A stretch of DNA of 42,598 nt from a virus: IMG/VR virus record IMGVR_UViG_3300009185_000039, positions 1 to 42,598 of that record. One strand, given 5' to 3'. Shown here one piece after another: positions 1 through 7,226 of this stretch. A program made the position numbers and the translations under genes. The notes under the pieces were generated by a model. It did no database searches. It was not told where the DNA came from and worked only from the letters and a program-made list of their open reading frames with translations. Within the stretch, counting starts at the first letter, position 1. The number at the start of each line of letters is the position of its first letter.

Positions 1-36
1 CATCTTTCTGTACGAAGTGTGGGTAGGTTGGTGTGT

Positions 37-291
37 TCATAAGCCGAATGCTGTTTTCAAGAAGTTGCGGATTTGTGTTTTTGTGGGTTGCTCGGTGGCG
101 ATGACGATCCATCGGCCATCGGGAGAGTCGTAGGCGGCGAGCATGGGGAAGGCTCGGGCGGCTCGCATGATGATGTCGATGTCGGGTGCGCCGATATCGG
201 AGACGGGGAAGATGTCGAGGATGGGGCTGGGTCTGCGTTTTTTTGGTTTGTTGGTGGGGGCGACTGGTGGGCGGTGGACTCCGTAGATCAT
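37..291 (-). CDS. Small hypothetical phage protein (84 aa)
   Basis: I do not recognise this protein. It has a proline- and lysine-rich N-terminus followed by a compact predicted alpha/beta stretch with no membrane segment. Its ATG overlaps the stop of the preceding minus-strand gene by the ATGA arrangement (288-291), which supports the start and indicates translational coupling. It is the last gene of the minus-strand cluster visible here. Confidence 0.6.
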   Translation of the reverse strand: MIYGVHRPPVAPTNKPKKRRPSPILDIFPVSDIGAPDIDIIMRAARAFPMLAAYDSPDGRWIVIATEQPTKTQIRNFLKTAFGL

Positions 292-572
292 AGGGTTTCC
301 TTTTCAAAGACGGCCCAATACTCGTCGTGGCGAACCCAGCGGTAGCCTTGGGCGAGGAGGTCGCGGAGGGCTGCGGTGGTGGCGTCTTCGGAGATGTAGG
401 CGTCGGGGTTGGTGAGCACTTGCAGGGCGGAGGCGACTTCCTCCATCGGCAAGGTGGCGTATTGGTATTTCTTGGGGGTGGGCTTGGCGTTGAGTTGCTT
501 GAGCTGCTCCACAAGCGCGGGCAGCGTGGCGTCCACAAGCCGGACGCCTCGGATGGTGTTGAAGAAGTCCAT
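288..572 (-). CDS. Small hypothetical phage protein (94 aa)
   Basis: The function is unknown. The sequence has a helical N-terminal half (residues 15-30) and a C-terminal W-V-R-H-D-E-Y-W-A-V-F strand-like segment. It overlaps the next gene by ATGA at 288-291 and lies 2 bp after a gene that ends inside a dispersed repeat. Coding is supported by this tight packing and by an amino-acid composition like its neighbours. Confidence 0.6.
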   Translation of the reverse strand: MDFFNTIRGVRLVDATLPALVEQLKQLNAKPTPKKYQYATLPMEEVASALQVLTNPDAYISEDATTAALRDLLAQGYRWVRHDEYWAVFEKETL

Positions 573-573
573 G

Positions 574-798
574 TTATTGTTGATAGGGATTGACCACAGA
601 GGACACGGAGGACTCGGAGGGAGAAGGTGTTTGGAGGCTGACCCTCACGACATCTTGCTCGTAGTGTTCGGGCACATCGAACTCGTGCCCGACATGGAAT
701 GTCTCATTCGCTTGCTCGATTGCGGCTTCTCGCGACACGGCTTCGATGGTGAATGTTTTTATGATTGTGGCTTTTATGGTGACTTCGTAGGTTTTCAT
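574..798 (-). CDS. Small hypothetical protein with repeat-encoded C-terminus (74 aa)
   Basis: The N-terminus M-K-T-Y-E-V-T-I-K-A-T-I-I-K is nearly identical to that of the protein at 9129-9323, so the two are paralogues. The last 11 or so residues (S-V-S-S-V-V-N...) are the translation of the dispersed AACCACAGAGGACAC repeat, so the ancestral stop was probably lost when the repeat arrived. Another repeat copy lies just upstream of the start (about 800-840). The role is unknown. A short beta-strand-rich N-terminal domain is the only structural hint. Confidence 0.6.
   Translation of the reverse strand: MKTYEVTIKATIIKTFTIEAVSREAAIEQANETFHVGHEFDVPEHYEQDVVRVSLQTPSPSESSVSSVVNPYQQ
590..620 (+). repeat. 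Repeat family A, first copy (entry lists all copies)
   Basis: The consensus is TTAACCACRGAGGACACRGAG followed by RRCACGGAGG. It is the commonest dispersed repeat here and occurs on both strands. Approximate starts of copies are 590, 803, 3854, 5063, 5622, 8150, 9334, 10222, 12746, 16115, 18691, 19413, 19919, 21446, 22911, 23657, 25398, 27748, 30693, 36807, 37880, 38463, 39681, 40226 and 40902 (the last a variant). Most copies are intergenic. Those at 21446, 22911, 27748, 30693, 37880 and 38463 are translated, reading as N-H-G-G-H-G-E-H-G-G or close variants. Others supply C-termini of small genes. I associate this family with PVC-group genomes. Confidence 0.9.
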
Positions 799-844
799 AT
801 TCCTCTGTGTTCTCTGTGTCCTCTGTGGTTAATTATGTGGTTAA

Positions 845-1816
845 TCATGCTGTGATTTTTCTATTGAAGATGCCGAAGGGCATGGGGATGGCGGCGGAGG
901 GTTTGTGGGTGGATGTGGTTGGTTTTTTGGTGGTTGTGGATACGGGGTGGTCGGTGCGGTGGTGTGGGGGGATGAGGCGGATGAAGCTGGCGAGGCCTCG
1001 CCATTGGGCGCGGAGGATGTCGCCGAGGCGGTGCATGGTGAAGGGGTCGTCGCGGTGGTAGGATTCGGCTTGCTTGGTGAGTATTTTGCGCAGGTTGCGG
1101 CGGCGCAGTCCGGTCTTGATCTGGTGGGAGGCGGCGCGGAGTTTGCGGCGGGCTTGGCGGGTGGGCAGGATGCCGGTGGGAGTCGCGGCGATGCCGGTCA
1201 CGATGCGGTGTCCGGCGCGGGCGTGCTGGCGTGTCGTCTTGTCGGCGTTGATCTTAAAACCATGCGCGGCGGCGAGGGCAGGGATTTCTTTGAGAATCCT
1301 CGCGGCGACGGCCTCGCTGTTGCAGGAAAAGGTGAGGTCGTCGGCGTAGCGGGTATAGACAAAGGCGGGGCCGCGACTGCCGAGGATACGGCGCTTGGGG
1401 GTCAGCGACTCGCGCAGAGCGATCACGGCGGCATCGAATGGCGCAGCGGCGATGTTGGCGATGGCGGGGCTGGTCGGCAGACCTTGGCGGGCGGCTCCGT
1501 CGGGGAAGCAGTTCTGCCTATACCAAGTGCGTGCAATGATTTTCGGCGGGTCTGGCAGCATTTCCGATGTTACCGAGTCGAAGAAATCCTCGAAGTCGAA
1601 GTGCAGGGTAATCTGCCAGTCGCCGACATGGGCGAGGGCGTTGGTCACGATCGAGCGGCCTGGCATGAACCCGTGGGCGACTTTGTGTGTGTCGAGGTCA
1701 ATGGCTTGGTCATTCAGATGGTGGACGATGCCTTTGAAGAGAGGCTTATCTCTCGGGCTGGGGCAATAAATCGTGCGGAACTTGCCGTTGCCTTTAGGGA
1801 TTTTTGTGATTTTCAT
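845..1816 (-). CDS. Retron-like reverse transcriptase (323 aa)
   Basis: This is an RNA-directed DNA polymerase of the retron type. Visible motifs in order are R-T-I near residue 14, the retron 'X' motif N-A-x-x-H (59-63), F-D-F-E-D-F-F (first catalytic Asp, near 74), Q-G-L-P-T-S-P (111-117), the catalytic Y-A-D-D box (157-160), the K of I-N-A-D-K, and the retron 'Y' motif V-T-G (206-208). A basic thumb-like region ends in G-L-A-S-F-I. Retron RTs usually carry about 40-50 more N-terminal residues, so this one is short at the front. The start is fixed by a TAATG overlap with the TGT-like gene at 1816, so the two are translationally coupled. The C-terminus is a low-complexity Thr/Pro tail ending R-K-I-T-A next to a family A repeat. 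A diversity-generating RT was considered but the motifs do not fit. Confidence 0.88.
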   Translation of the reverse strand: MKITKIPKGNGKFRTIYCPSPRDKPLFKGIVHHLNDQAIDLDTHKVAHGFMPGRSIVTNALAHVGDWQITLHFDFEDFFDSVTSEMLPDPPKIIARTWYRQNCFPDGAARQGLPTSPAIANIAAAPFDAAVIALRESLTPKRRILGSRGPAFVYTRYADDLTFSCNSEAVAARILKEIPALAAAHGFKINADKTTRQHARAGHRIVTGIAATPTGILPTRQARRKLRAASHQIKTGLRRRNLRKILTKQAESYHRDDPFTMHRLGDILRAQWRGLASFIRLIPPHHRTDHPVSTTTKKPTTSTHKPSAAIPMPFGIFNRKITA

Positions 1817-2877
1817 TACTTTCTGTAAGCGAGTTCATCCATGAAGTTTTCTTTAGCTTTCTCGTGTCGCTTTTTGCTTTCGGCGATGGAGTGGGCGAGA
1901 AGGAGCTTGTTGGCGTTGGGCTTGAATCGTGGCGCGCTTTCGGGGTCGAATTCGCGTAGGTTGTAGTGGCGGACATTCACAGGCTTAGGGGCGGCGGTGC
2001 CTCGAAGCTGTTTGTTGATCCAGTTGTTGAGGGTGATTGCGGATTGCACGCAGAGATCCTGGCGGGACTGCCCTCGGGGACAGGTGCGCTTATTCTCGGC
2101 TACGAGGCGGCCATTGGCATCGTTGATCCAGAGTCCGTAGCGTGCTCCGTCGAGCCACTTGGAGGTGTCGCAGGAGGTAACGAATGGGTCTAACTGCATG
2201 ATGGCGTCGAGCCAATTTAACCCGAGGATGTGGAAATGCTCGCCCCAGCGTTGAGAGAGGGAGAGCAACTCGGCGAGGGCGCCCTCGTCCTTGGCTCGCA
2301 TCCACGGCACGCATCCGCCGATCGCGATAAGATCCGCTTCGGGGGAGTTCATCTCTCCGAGGAGTTGGGCGTCTTCTTTATTATACTGGCGTCGGGTTTG
2401 CGCCCATTCGACTAAGGCTTCGAGATGGTCGATGCGGCCGCCCCATTGCCATACAGGGATGATCTTGCCTGTCCAGTGATAGTATTCGCCCCACTTGCCG
2501 TCAAACTGGAACCATTCGCGGATGTTTTGCCAGCGATCCCATGTTTCCTGCGGATCGCCAAGCACATCTGGCATCGTGATGAAGGCGAGCTTGCGGACGG
2601 CTGCGGCAGTTTTTTTCTTCCCGTCGAATTCGTGGAAAAGTGGCGATTCGGAGAGGTGCAGGGTGTGGTTGATTTGCTCGGCCCATAGGTCGAGATCGGT
2701 GATGGGGGTTTTCAGCTTCCATTGTCGATAGGCTCCCGAGTCTATGGCTACGCTGGCGGCGGATTGGTGCCGCACATTTTTCCAATCGTGGGGGTCTGCG
2801 AGGAGTTGCGAGATATCGGCTCGGGCAAGCATTTCGGCTTCGCTGTTTCCGGCGATGCCGGAGAAGTAGATTTTCAT
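1816..2877 (-). CDS. TGT/DpdA-like transglycosylase family protein (353 aa)
   Basis: This protein is likely related to tRNA-guanine transglycosylases and the phage and bacterial DpdA proteins, which exchange guanine for a 7-deazaguanine in tRNA or DNA. In TGT order I see I-D-S-G-A-Y (about 45-50, candidate Asp acid/base), M-P-D-V-L-G-D (102-108), I-P-V-W-Q-W-G-G (140-147), A-I-G-G (185-188), H-I-L-G-L (216-220) and S-C-D-T-S-K-W (235-241, candidate nucleophile Asp). A Cys pair follows near residue 262, but a full zinc site is not obvious. It is coupled by TAATG to the retron-like RT, so they probably act together. No preQ0 synthesis genes (FolE, QueD, QueE, QueC) are in the window. It could be a DNA-modification enzyme, or the effector of a retron-like unit. 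Confidence 0.68.
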   Translation of the reverse strand: MKIYFSGIAGNSEAEMLARADISQLLADPHDWKNVRHQSAASVAIDSGAYRQWKLKTPITDLDLWAEQINHTLHLSESPLFHEFDGKKKTAAAVRKLAFITMPDVLGDPQETWDRWQNIREWFQFDGKWGEYYHWTGKIIPVWQWGGRIDHLEALVEWAQTRRQYNKEDAQLLGEMNSPEADLIAIGGCVPWMRAKDEGALAELLSLSQRWGEHFHILGLNWLDAIMQLDPFVTSCDTSKWLDGARYGLWINDANGRLVAENKRTCPRGQSRQDLCVQSAITLNNWINKQLRGTAAPKPVNVRHYNLREFDPESAPRFKPNANKLLLAHSIAESKKRHEKAKENFMDELAYRK

Positions 2878-2884
2878 AATGTAT

Positions 2885-3238
2885 TTATGGCGTGATTATT
2901 CCAAGGTTTGGCTCAAGTTCTCTTTTGTAACACTCAACCATTGCTGTGCTGAGGGCTGTTTCTGGTGTCGGGGCAAAATGAATTCTCGTCTCTTCGGATT
3001 CATAGTCTGGAGTGCCGTTTTTGCAGTAAACATGGCAGAATTTAATGCCCCGAAGTGGTCGGCCTTTGGAGGTTGTTGGGAAACTTGACTCCCCAACCCA
3101 AAATGTTGTTGCCCAACCATTCGAATACCCGAAAAGAACACGCTCGGGATCGTCTTCGTGCAGTATTTCCATGTCGGCGCATAGCACTGGCAGTTCATCG
3201 CACAGCATTTGCGCAAGTTTTTTTAATTTTTTGATCAT
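2885..3238 (-). CDS. Hypothetical protein (117 aa)
   Basis: The product is not recognised. It has a Lys/Leu-rich amphipathic N-terminus with two Cys (C-D-E-L-P-V-L-C) and then a mixed alpha/beta region containing W-A-T-T-F-W-V-G. It ends 7 bp before the TGT-like gene, so it is most simply part of the same operon with the RT. It is also the first gene downstream, in minus-strand sense, of the structured region 3262-3704. Confidence 0.6.
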   Translation of the reverse strand: MIKKLKKLAQMLCDELPVLCADMEILHEDDPERVLFGYSNGWATTFWVGESSFPTTSKGRPLRGIKFCHVYCKNGTPDYESEETRIHFAPTPETALSTAMVECYKRELEPNLGIITP

Positions 3239-3261
3239 TGATTGTTTTTGTTAAATGTTTT

Positions 3262-3704
3262 GCGCGCGGGGAGTGGTCGCAGATGACCGGAGCCGCGTCA
3301 GGCCGAGTTCCGGGCGGGGTTGGGCAAGCCCGGAGACGAAGCGCAGACGCGGGCCGGTCATGGCACTGGGTGTCGGAGAGTTTAGCGCGCACGGGGTAGT
3401 CGCGAGAACCACGGCAGGCCGCCAGAAAGCTCGGCACGAGGGGGTTGGGAAGGCTCGTGCCGCCTTAATGGTGTCCAGAGTAGTTCGAGGACTGTGCGCG
3501 GTGAGTTTTTGGCGCGCGGGAGTGGTCGCAAAGAAACCAGGTGCGTCCGATTCTGTGGTTCGAGTGGGGTTGGGTAAACTCGTATCAGTGAATCTGACAA
3601 ACCTGTCGTTTCGCCTGCATCTACTCGGTGCGCGTTATCGCTGGCCGGGCGAATCGCCTCGGGGCTGGCTCATCCGATAAAAAGCCGACTACTCCCGCAC
3701 GCGC
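3262..3704. ncRNA. Candidate structured RNA: three tandem ~125-nt hairpin units
   Basis: No convincing gene lies between 3239 and 3885. Three units start with GCGCGC at 3262, 3385 and 3512. Each has a conserved lead resembling GCGCGCGGGNAGTNGTCGC and then a hairpin whose loop is GGGGTTGGG plus a few bases. The stems differ but pair: CCGGGC/GCCCGG (3310-3333), CGGCACGAG/CTCGTGCCG (3432-3462) and CGAGT/ACTCG (3561-3582). Unit 1 has an outer helix (3285-3299 with 3346-3359) and unit 3 a second helix (3549-3553 with 3590-3594). An inverted copy of the lead lies at 3686-3704. Compensatory stem change around a fixed loop suggests a functional RNA (or DNA) structure. The strand is uncertain. Flanking genes are on the minus strand, which would make it a leader of the RT operon. 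I match it to no known family. Confidence 0.55.
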
Positions 3705-3885
3705 GGGGAGCCATGTGGGGCGTTCGGCCTTGCCTGTCTTCGGCATCCCCTTGCCTCTCAAGGAGGCAGCCCGCAGTGGGCAATACGGGCAGGGGTTGCG
3801 TGGACGCGGCGGAGGCTTTACTGGCCTTGCTGGCTACCGAAAGTGTTATGAATTAACCACAGAGGACACAGAGGACACGGAGGGG

Positions 3886-4149
3886 CTATGCCGAAATAAA
3901 AGAAGCGGTAAGTGCCACTTGATTTTCTCCGTGCGCTATTTGGGGGAAAGCTCGTCCCACAGCGGTTGGTTCAGGAAGGGAAGTTCCATGCGTTGTCGTG
4001 CGGGTTCCCCCCTTGGCTTTAATGAAATGCGCCTCGCATTGCCAAGCCCCATAGGTATTGCCATCCTCATCGAGTATGACAACTCCCGTGCAGTTTGGTA
4101 TAACAAGATACTGAGTTCCTTTTAGTTTGAAGGTTCTAAATGTTTTCAT
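3886..4149 (-). CDS. Hypothetical protein (87 aa)
   Basis: The function is unknown. It is beta-rich (L-K-G-T-Q-Y-L-V-I-P and G-V-V-I-L-D-E-D-G-N) and resembles small phage proteins with a single antiparallel sheet, but I can name no family. A family A repeat begins just beyond its stop, and the last residues may run into it. It is separated by 12 bp from the gene at 4162-4770. Confidence 0.55.
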   Translation of the reverse strand: MKTFRTFKLKGTQYLVIPNCTGVVILDEDGNTYGAWQCEAHFIKAKGGTRTTTHGTSLPEPTAVGRAFPQIAHGENQVALTASFISA

Positions 4150-4161
4150 TGGGTATTCGTT

Positions 4162-4770
4162 CTACAGCGCCGCAAGCTGGGTTTTGAGCTTGGCGAAGGT
4201 GGCGGGGTAAATTTGGGTGATGTCTGGGGCTGGGGGTATGGTGAAGTGGGCGATGAGGCTTGCCAGCGGGTGTCGGGCATGGATGCCGTCCTCGTCGGGC
4301 AGGCTGGTGTGGCAGAAGGTGTGGATGCGGGCGTGGTCATCGGCGATGTGGATGACGAGTTCGTTGCCGGTGATTTGGTCTTCCTCGGCGACGCCGTGCA
4401 TGGTCTGGCGGTCGATGATGTGTGAGGTCGGCGAGTCTTGGCAGACAACGCGGTAGGTCGAGCCTGCGGTGAAGGAATCGTCGAGGTCGGTGCGGCAGGT
4501 GATGTGGGTGACTTCATCGAGCCAAGCGATGCGTTGCTCCTCGTTGAGCGGCATGAAGGGGGCGGTGCGGCGGAGTCGGGCGCGGAGTATGGCCTCGATC
4601 GCGGTGCGTAGCTCGGGGCTTACGCTCTCCTGCTCGCTGTGCAGGAGAAGTTGCAAGAGCTTGCGTGTCTCGGCCATGAGCACGAGTTCCGCAGGCGTCT
4701 TGCCGCTCAAGGCGGATCGGCGCGCAGTGGCGATCGTGCCGTTTTTGCGGAGCCAGTGGGTGTGGGGCAT
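4162..4770 (-). CDS. Hypothetical protein (202 aa)
   Basis: This protein is not recognised. The N-terminal basic segment (M-P-H-T-H-W-L-R-K-N-G-T) is followed by a helical region (residues 25-75) and a beta-rich C-terminal half with several His and Asp residues. No membrane segment or nucleotide-binding loop is visible. A family B repeat sits directly upstream of its ATG (about 4776-4803), the arrangement used by many genes here. Confidence 0.6.
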   Translation of the reverse strand: MPHTHWLRKNGTIATARRSALSGKTPAELVLMAETRKLLQLLLHSEQESVSPELRTAIEAILRARLRRTAPFMPLNEEQRIAWLDEVTHITCRTDLDDSFTAGSTYRVVCQDSPTSHIIDRQTMHGVAEEDQITGNELVIHIADDHARIHTFCHTSLPDEDGIHARHPLASLIAHFTIPPAPDITQIYPATFAKLKTQLAAL

Positions 4771-4775
4771 AGGGA

Positions 4776-4803
4776 AGTTTTAAGTTTTAAGGATGAAGTT
4801 TTC
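4776..4803. repeat. Repeat family B, first copy (entry lists all copies)
   Basis: The consensus is AAGTTTTAAG repeated, then NATTAAGTTTTAAG, with drift to CAGTTTTCAG and GAAGGATGAAG. Approximate positions are 4776, 7176, 8108, 8613, 9124, 9889, 11121, 12480, 16060, 23700, 29266, 30459, 36752, 38938, 39646, 40860 and 40939. In most cases it occupies the 0-35 bp before a start codon, for example before 30488, 40981, 9888 and 11119, so it forms an A-rich 5' leader without a Shine-Dalgarno sequence. The copy at 29266 is translated inside the 1570-aa gene. Confidence 0.85.
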
Positions 4804-5055
4804 AGTTTTTGCGAGTTTGGCGGCGTATTTCTGGAGCATGAGGTCGAGGCTCCAGTAGTAAGACCACCCGCCCACTTCAACATGGTATCCGCCTGGGCAT
4901 TCACGGGGTATGCGGTTGATCGTTTCCACTGCCTGCGTGGCCTCTTGCAGTGAAGTATCACCGAGGCGGATTTGCTGTTCTGTGCCGCACTTTCTGCATT
5001 TGGTCGTCCAGATATATCCGTGCTCGTTGTGGTGGGATAGCTTTCCGTTTTTCAT
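4780..5055 (-). CDS. Small putative zinc-ribbon protein (91 aa)
   Basis: The sequence contains T-K-C-R-K-C-G-T (C-x-x-C) and later R-E-C-P-G-G-Y-H, which could supply three Cys and a His for a single zinc site. The C-terminal third is helical. This makes nucleic-acid or protein binding plausible, but no named family was recognised. A family A repeat lies between its start and the next gene upstream. Confidence 0.6.
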   Translation of the reverse strand: MKNGKLSHHNEHGYIWTTKCRKCGTEQQIRLGDTSLQEATQAVETINRIPRECPGGYHVEVGGWSYYWSLDLMLQKYAAKLAKTENFILKT

Positions 5056-5058
5056 AAA

Positions 5059-5208
5059 TTATTCAACCACGGAGGACACGGAGAACACGGAGAGGATTTT
5101 TATTTTATACTCCGCGCATTTTTGTTTTGTTTCTTCCCAGTCTTCTTTTAAGATGACTTCATTCCAAACTCTGCCGGTGTCTTTGGATTCTAAGGTTAAT
5201 TCCAGCAT
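5059..5208 (-). CDS. Very small protein with repeat-encoded C-terminus (49 aa)
   Basis: The start M-L-E-L-T-L-E-S is at 5208, 4 bp from the end of the preceding gene. Longer in-frame extensions upstream would overlap that gene in low-complexity sequence. The body contains a W-N-E-V and D-W-E-E-T helix. The last residues (S-V-F-S-V-S-S-V-V-E) are translated from family A repeat DNA, so the native C-terminus was replaced by the repeat. The function is unknown. Confidence 0.5.
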   Translation of the reverse strand: MLELTLESKDTGRVWNEVILKEDWEETKQKCAEYKIKILSVFSVSSVVE

Positions 5209-5212
5209 AGTT

Positions 5213-5416
5213 TTATATTGTTGCAAATGGGTTGCTGTGGATGGAGCGCAGGTAGCGCTCGTAGTGGAGGCAGGCGTCGCGGCGGTCGGCAAGTTGTTGC
5301 CTCTCGGCGGGATCGGTTTCCGCCTCCCAGCGGCGCTGGAGGCTCTGCCACTCGGCTTCGACGCGCTCCAGTTCAAGCTCCTCGGGGTCGAGGTCGTCGT
5401 TAATGATTCGGCTCAT
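5213..5416 (-). CDS. Small helical/coiled-coil protein (67 aa)
   Basis: The start M-S-R-I-I-N-D at 5416 is chosen because it overlaps the stop of the preceding gene by ATGA (5413-5416). The protein is highly charged and almost all helix, with heptad-like E-L-E-L-E-R-V-E-A-E-W-Q-S-L. A role as a small oligomerising or adaptor protein is possible but unproven. Confidence 0.6.
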   Translation of the reverse strand: MSRIINDDLDPEELELERVEAEWQSLQRRWEAETDPAERQQLADRRDACLHYERYLRSIHSNPFATI

Positions 5417-5661
5417 TTCAGGGTTCCCAGGTGTAACTCGCGGAGTATCGTCCACTCCATATTTCGTGCTTGCTCCTCGCGGTAAAGCTGGAGCAAGCGA
5501 ATGACGCCGATCATGATCGTGTCGTCTGGGTTGCGAAATTCTTCGACGAGACCCGCGATACTGCCGAGTTCGATCGACCTATCACGCATGATGTTAAATT
5601 CTTCTTCTGTGAGAGTTATGGATTTCTCCGTGTTCTCTGTGTGCTCTGTGGTTATATTCAT
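5413..5661 (-). CDS. Small hypothetical protein with repeat-encoded N-terminus (82 aa)
   Basis: The ATG at 5661 overlaps the stop of the AAA+ ATPase gene by ATGA, which supports this start. The first residues (N-I-T-T-E-H-T-E-N-T-E-K) are then a translated family A repeat. A native start at M-R-D-R (near 5590) is the alternative. The rest is helical (E-L-G-S-I-A-G-L-V-E-E-F and R-L-L-Q-L-Y-R-E-E). It is coupled to both neighbours, and its function is unknown. Confidence 0.6.
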   Translation of the reverse strand: MNITTEHTENTEKSITLTEEEFNIMRDRSIELGSIAGLVEEFRNPDDTIMIGVIRLLQLYREEQARNMEWTILRELHLGTLK

Positions 5662-7175
5662 GCGGCTTTTGCGATTTTGCGGGTTTTGGTTTCGGTGGCG
5701 GTGGGTTTGAGCGAGGCCTCGGTGGCGCGGCCTTTGAGTCGGTCGCGGCGGGCTTGGATGGCTGCGCCCATGGTCTTGGAGGTGGGGGTGGAGTTGGCGA
5801 GGGAAGCGAGTGCGTCTTCGGTGGTGGGTGGACGGAATCCGTCGTTGAGGGCGATCGTCACGGCGTTGCACCACACTTCTTCGATCTGGCGACCGGAGTA
5901 GCCTTCGCTGGCTTCGGCGAGGCGTTGCAGGTCGAATTCTTCGGGGTTCCAAGGAGTCGTTTGTTTTTGGCGAAGCATGGCGATGTGGATGCGCCAGATG
6001 GCGAGGCGCTCTTCGTGGTGGGGGAGGTCTACGAGCCAAGTCTTTACGCGGTCGATCACGGGGTCTGGTATCTTGTCAATATCATTCGCCGTGAAGACAT
6101 AGAAGATGCCCTCGGAATGGTCTTGCATATCTTGGATGATGGACTTGATGACGCGATCGGTGGTGCCTCCGTCGGTGCTGGAGCCGGAGCCGGAGAAGAG
6201 GCCATCGACTTCATCGATCCAAAGCACACAGGGGGCTACGGCTTTGGCTGTGGCGTGGACGGTGCGCCAGTTCTGCTCGCTTTGCCCGACAAGGGATCCG
6301 AAGAGATTATCTGCCTTGAGACGCAGAAGAGGGACGCCGAAGATCATGCCGCAGGCTTTGGAGAGGAGTGACTTGCCAGTGCCGGGGTGTCCGCAGGCAA
6401 GGAATCCGCGTGGAGGTTGAGCGCCGAAGGCGGCGGCAGCCTCGGTGTAAAGGTGGCGGTTGTTGGTGAGCCAAGACTTGAGATTCTCCAAGCCGCCGAT
6501 GCCGTCGAGAGTGGTGGGGTAGTCCACAATCTCCAAGATGCCGTTTTTGCGGATGGTGTTGGCTTTTTCGCGCTGGATGATGTCGGGCCGTATGTCGCCT
6601 GTCTCCACGATGGAGAGAGCGAAGGCGTCCTCGGCTTCTCCGGTGGTGAGGCCAGAGGCAGCGGCGAGGAGCGGTGTGAGATCCTCGGGGAGCATGATGT
6701 CCGCGCTCTCGGCGATGGAGCGGAGCACGATGGCGAGGGATTCGCGGTCGGGCAGGCTGAACTCGATAGGGGTAATGAGCTTGGAGCAATCGACAGGAAT
6801 CTTTAGCTCGGGGGCGAGGATGAGGAGGGTGATGCCGCGTGCCTTGCCTTGGATGAGGGCATCCTTGAAACGGCGAATAAGCACGGCATAGCCTGGGAAG
6901 TCGGGCGTGAGGAAGAGGTGGAAGTCACGCAGGAGCAACAGGCTGTTATCGGGCATGGAGGCCACGGATTCGAGGATTTCCACAGGGTCGGTGATGCCTT
7001 CGACTGTGCCTGCCATGACTTCGTGGCGGCCTTTGGCGATATCCCACGCAAAGAGGAGTCGGTCTGTGGCAGCGGCGGCCTCGGCGATGGTGCGCTCGAT
7101 GCGGGCTTCCTCGTGGCTCACGAGGTAGAGGCAGGGGTAGCCTGCTTTGAGGTAGTTGGTGATACGGGTTAGCAT
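5658..7175 (-). CDS. Ycf46-like AAA+ ATPase (505 aa)
   Basis: The N-terminal 220 residues form a Ycf46-type domain (C-L-Y-L-V-S-H-E-E-A-R-I-E), a degenerate ATPase-like fold. The C-terminal AAA+ domain has Walker A G-H-P-G-T-G-K-S (262-269), Walker B V-L-W-I-D-E-V-D (317-324), an F-T-A-N sensor-1 stretch and a G-Y-S-G-R-Q-I-E sensor-2-like region. The start at 7175 directly follows a family B repeat; upstream in-frame sequence is repeat-derived. With the DUF2997 and DUF1257 genes it forms a group also known, from memory, in cyanobacteria and some phages, where the role is unresolved. The extreme C-terminus T-R-K-I-A-K-A-A is identical to that of the unrelated protein at 10256. Confidence 0.85.
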   Translation of the reverse strand: MLTRITNYLKAGYPCLYLVSHEEARIERTIAEAAAATDRLLFAWDIAKGRHEVMAGTVEGITDPVEILESVASMPDNSLLLLRDFHLFLTPDFPGYAVLIRRFKDALIQGKARGITLLILAPELKIPVDCSKLITPIEFSLPDRESLAIVLRSIAESADIMLPEDLTPLLAAASGLTTGEAEDAFALSIVETGDIRPDIIQREKANTIRKNGILEIVDYPTTLDGIGGLENLKSWLTNNRHLYTEAAAAFGAQPPRGFLACGHPGTGKSLLSKACGMIFGVPLLRLKADNLFGSLVGQSEQNWRTVHATAKAVAPCVLWIDEVDGLFSGSGSSTDGGTTDRVIKSIIQDMQDHSEGIFYVFTANDIDKIPDPVIDRVKTWLVDLPHHEERLAIWRIHIAMLRQKQTTPWNPEEFDLQRLAEASEGYSGRQIEEVWCNAVTIALNDGFRPPTTEDALASLANSTPTSKTMGAAIQARRDRLKGRATEASLKPTATETKTRKIAKAA

Positions 7176-7203
7176 AGAAGTTTTAAGTATGAAGGATGAA
7201 GTA

Positions 7204-7226
7204 AAAATCCTTACAATAAGGATTTT
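7204..7226. repeat. 21-bp palindrome family P, copy 1 (family described here)
   Basis: The consensus is AAATCCTTA-NNN-TAAGGATTT, with 9-bp arms and a 3-nt spacer (CAA, CGA or, inverted, TTG). Copies are at 7204, 7576, 8878, 11610, 14391, 14471, 16155 and 26032. At 7211-7558 the gene stop lies inside the palindrome, giving a C-terminus K-S-L-L. Flanking T-runs would make it a weak bidirectional terminator. The copies inside coding genes point to a small mobile or gene-converted repeat. Confidence 0.85.

Noticed and set aside
845-1816. Diversity-generating retroelement RT
   Set aside because: The RT has retron N-A-x-x-H and V-T-G motifs, and I saw no template/variable repeat pair with adenine-specific differences near it.
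905-1828. Plus-strand 307-codon open frame
   Set aside because: It is a Gly/Val-rich shadow of the RT gene with no recognisable domain and no ribosome site.
3255-3680. 141-codon open frame across the structured region
   Set aside because: The Arg/Gly/Val composition follows GC-rich hairpin repeats and the frame is not preserved between units.
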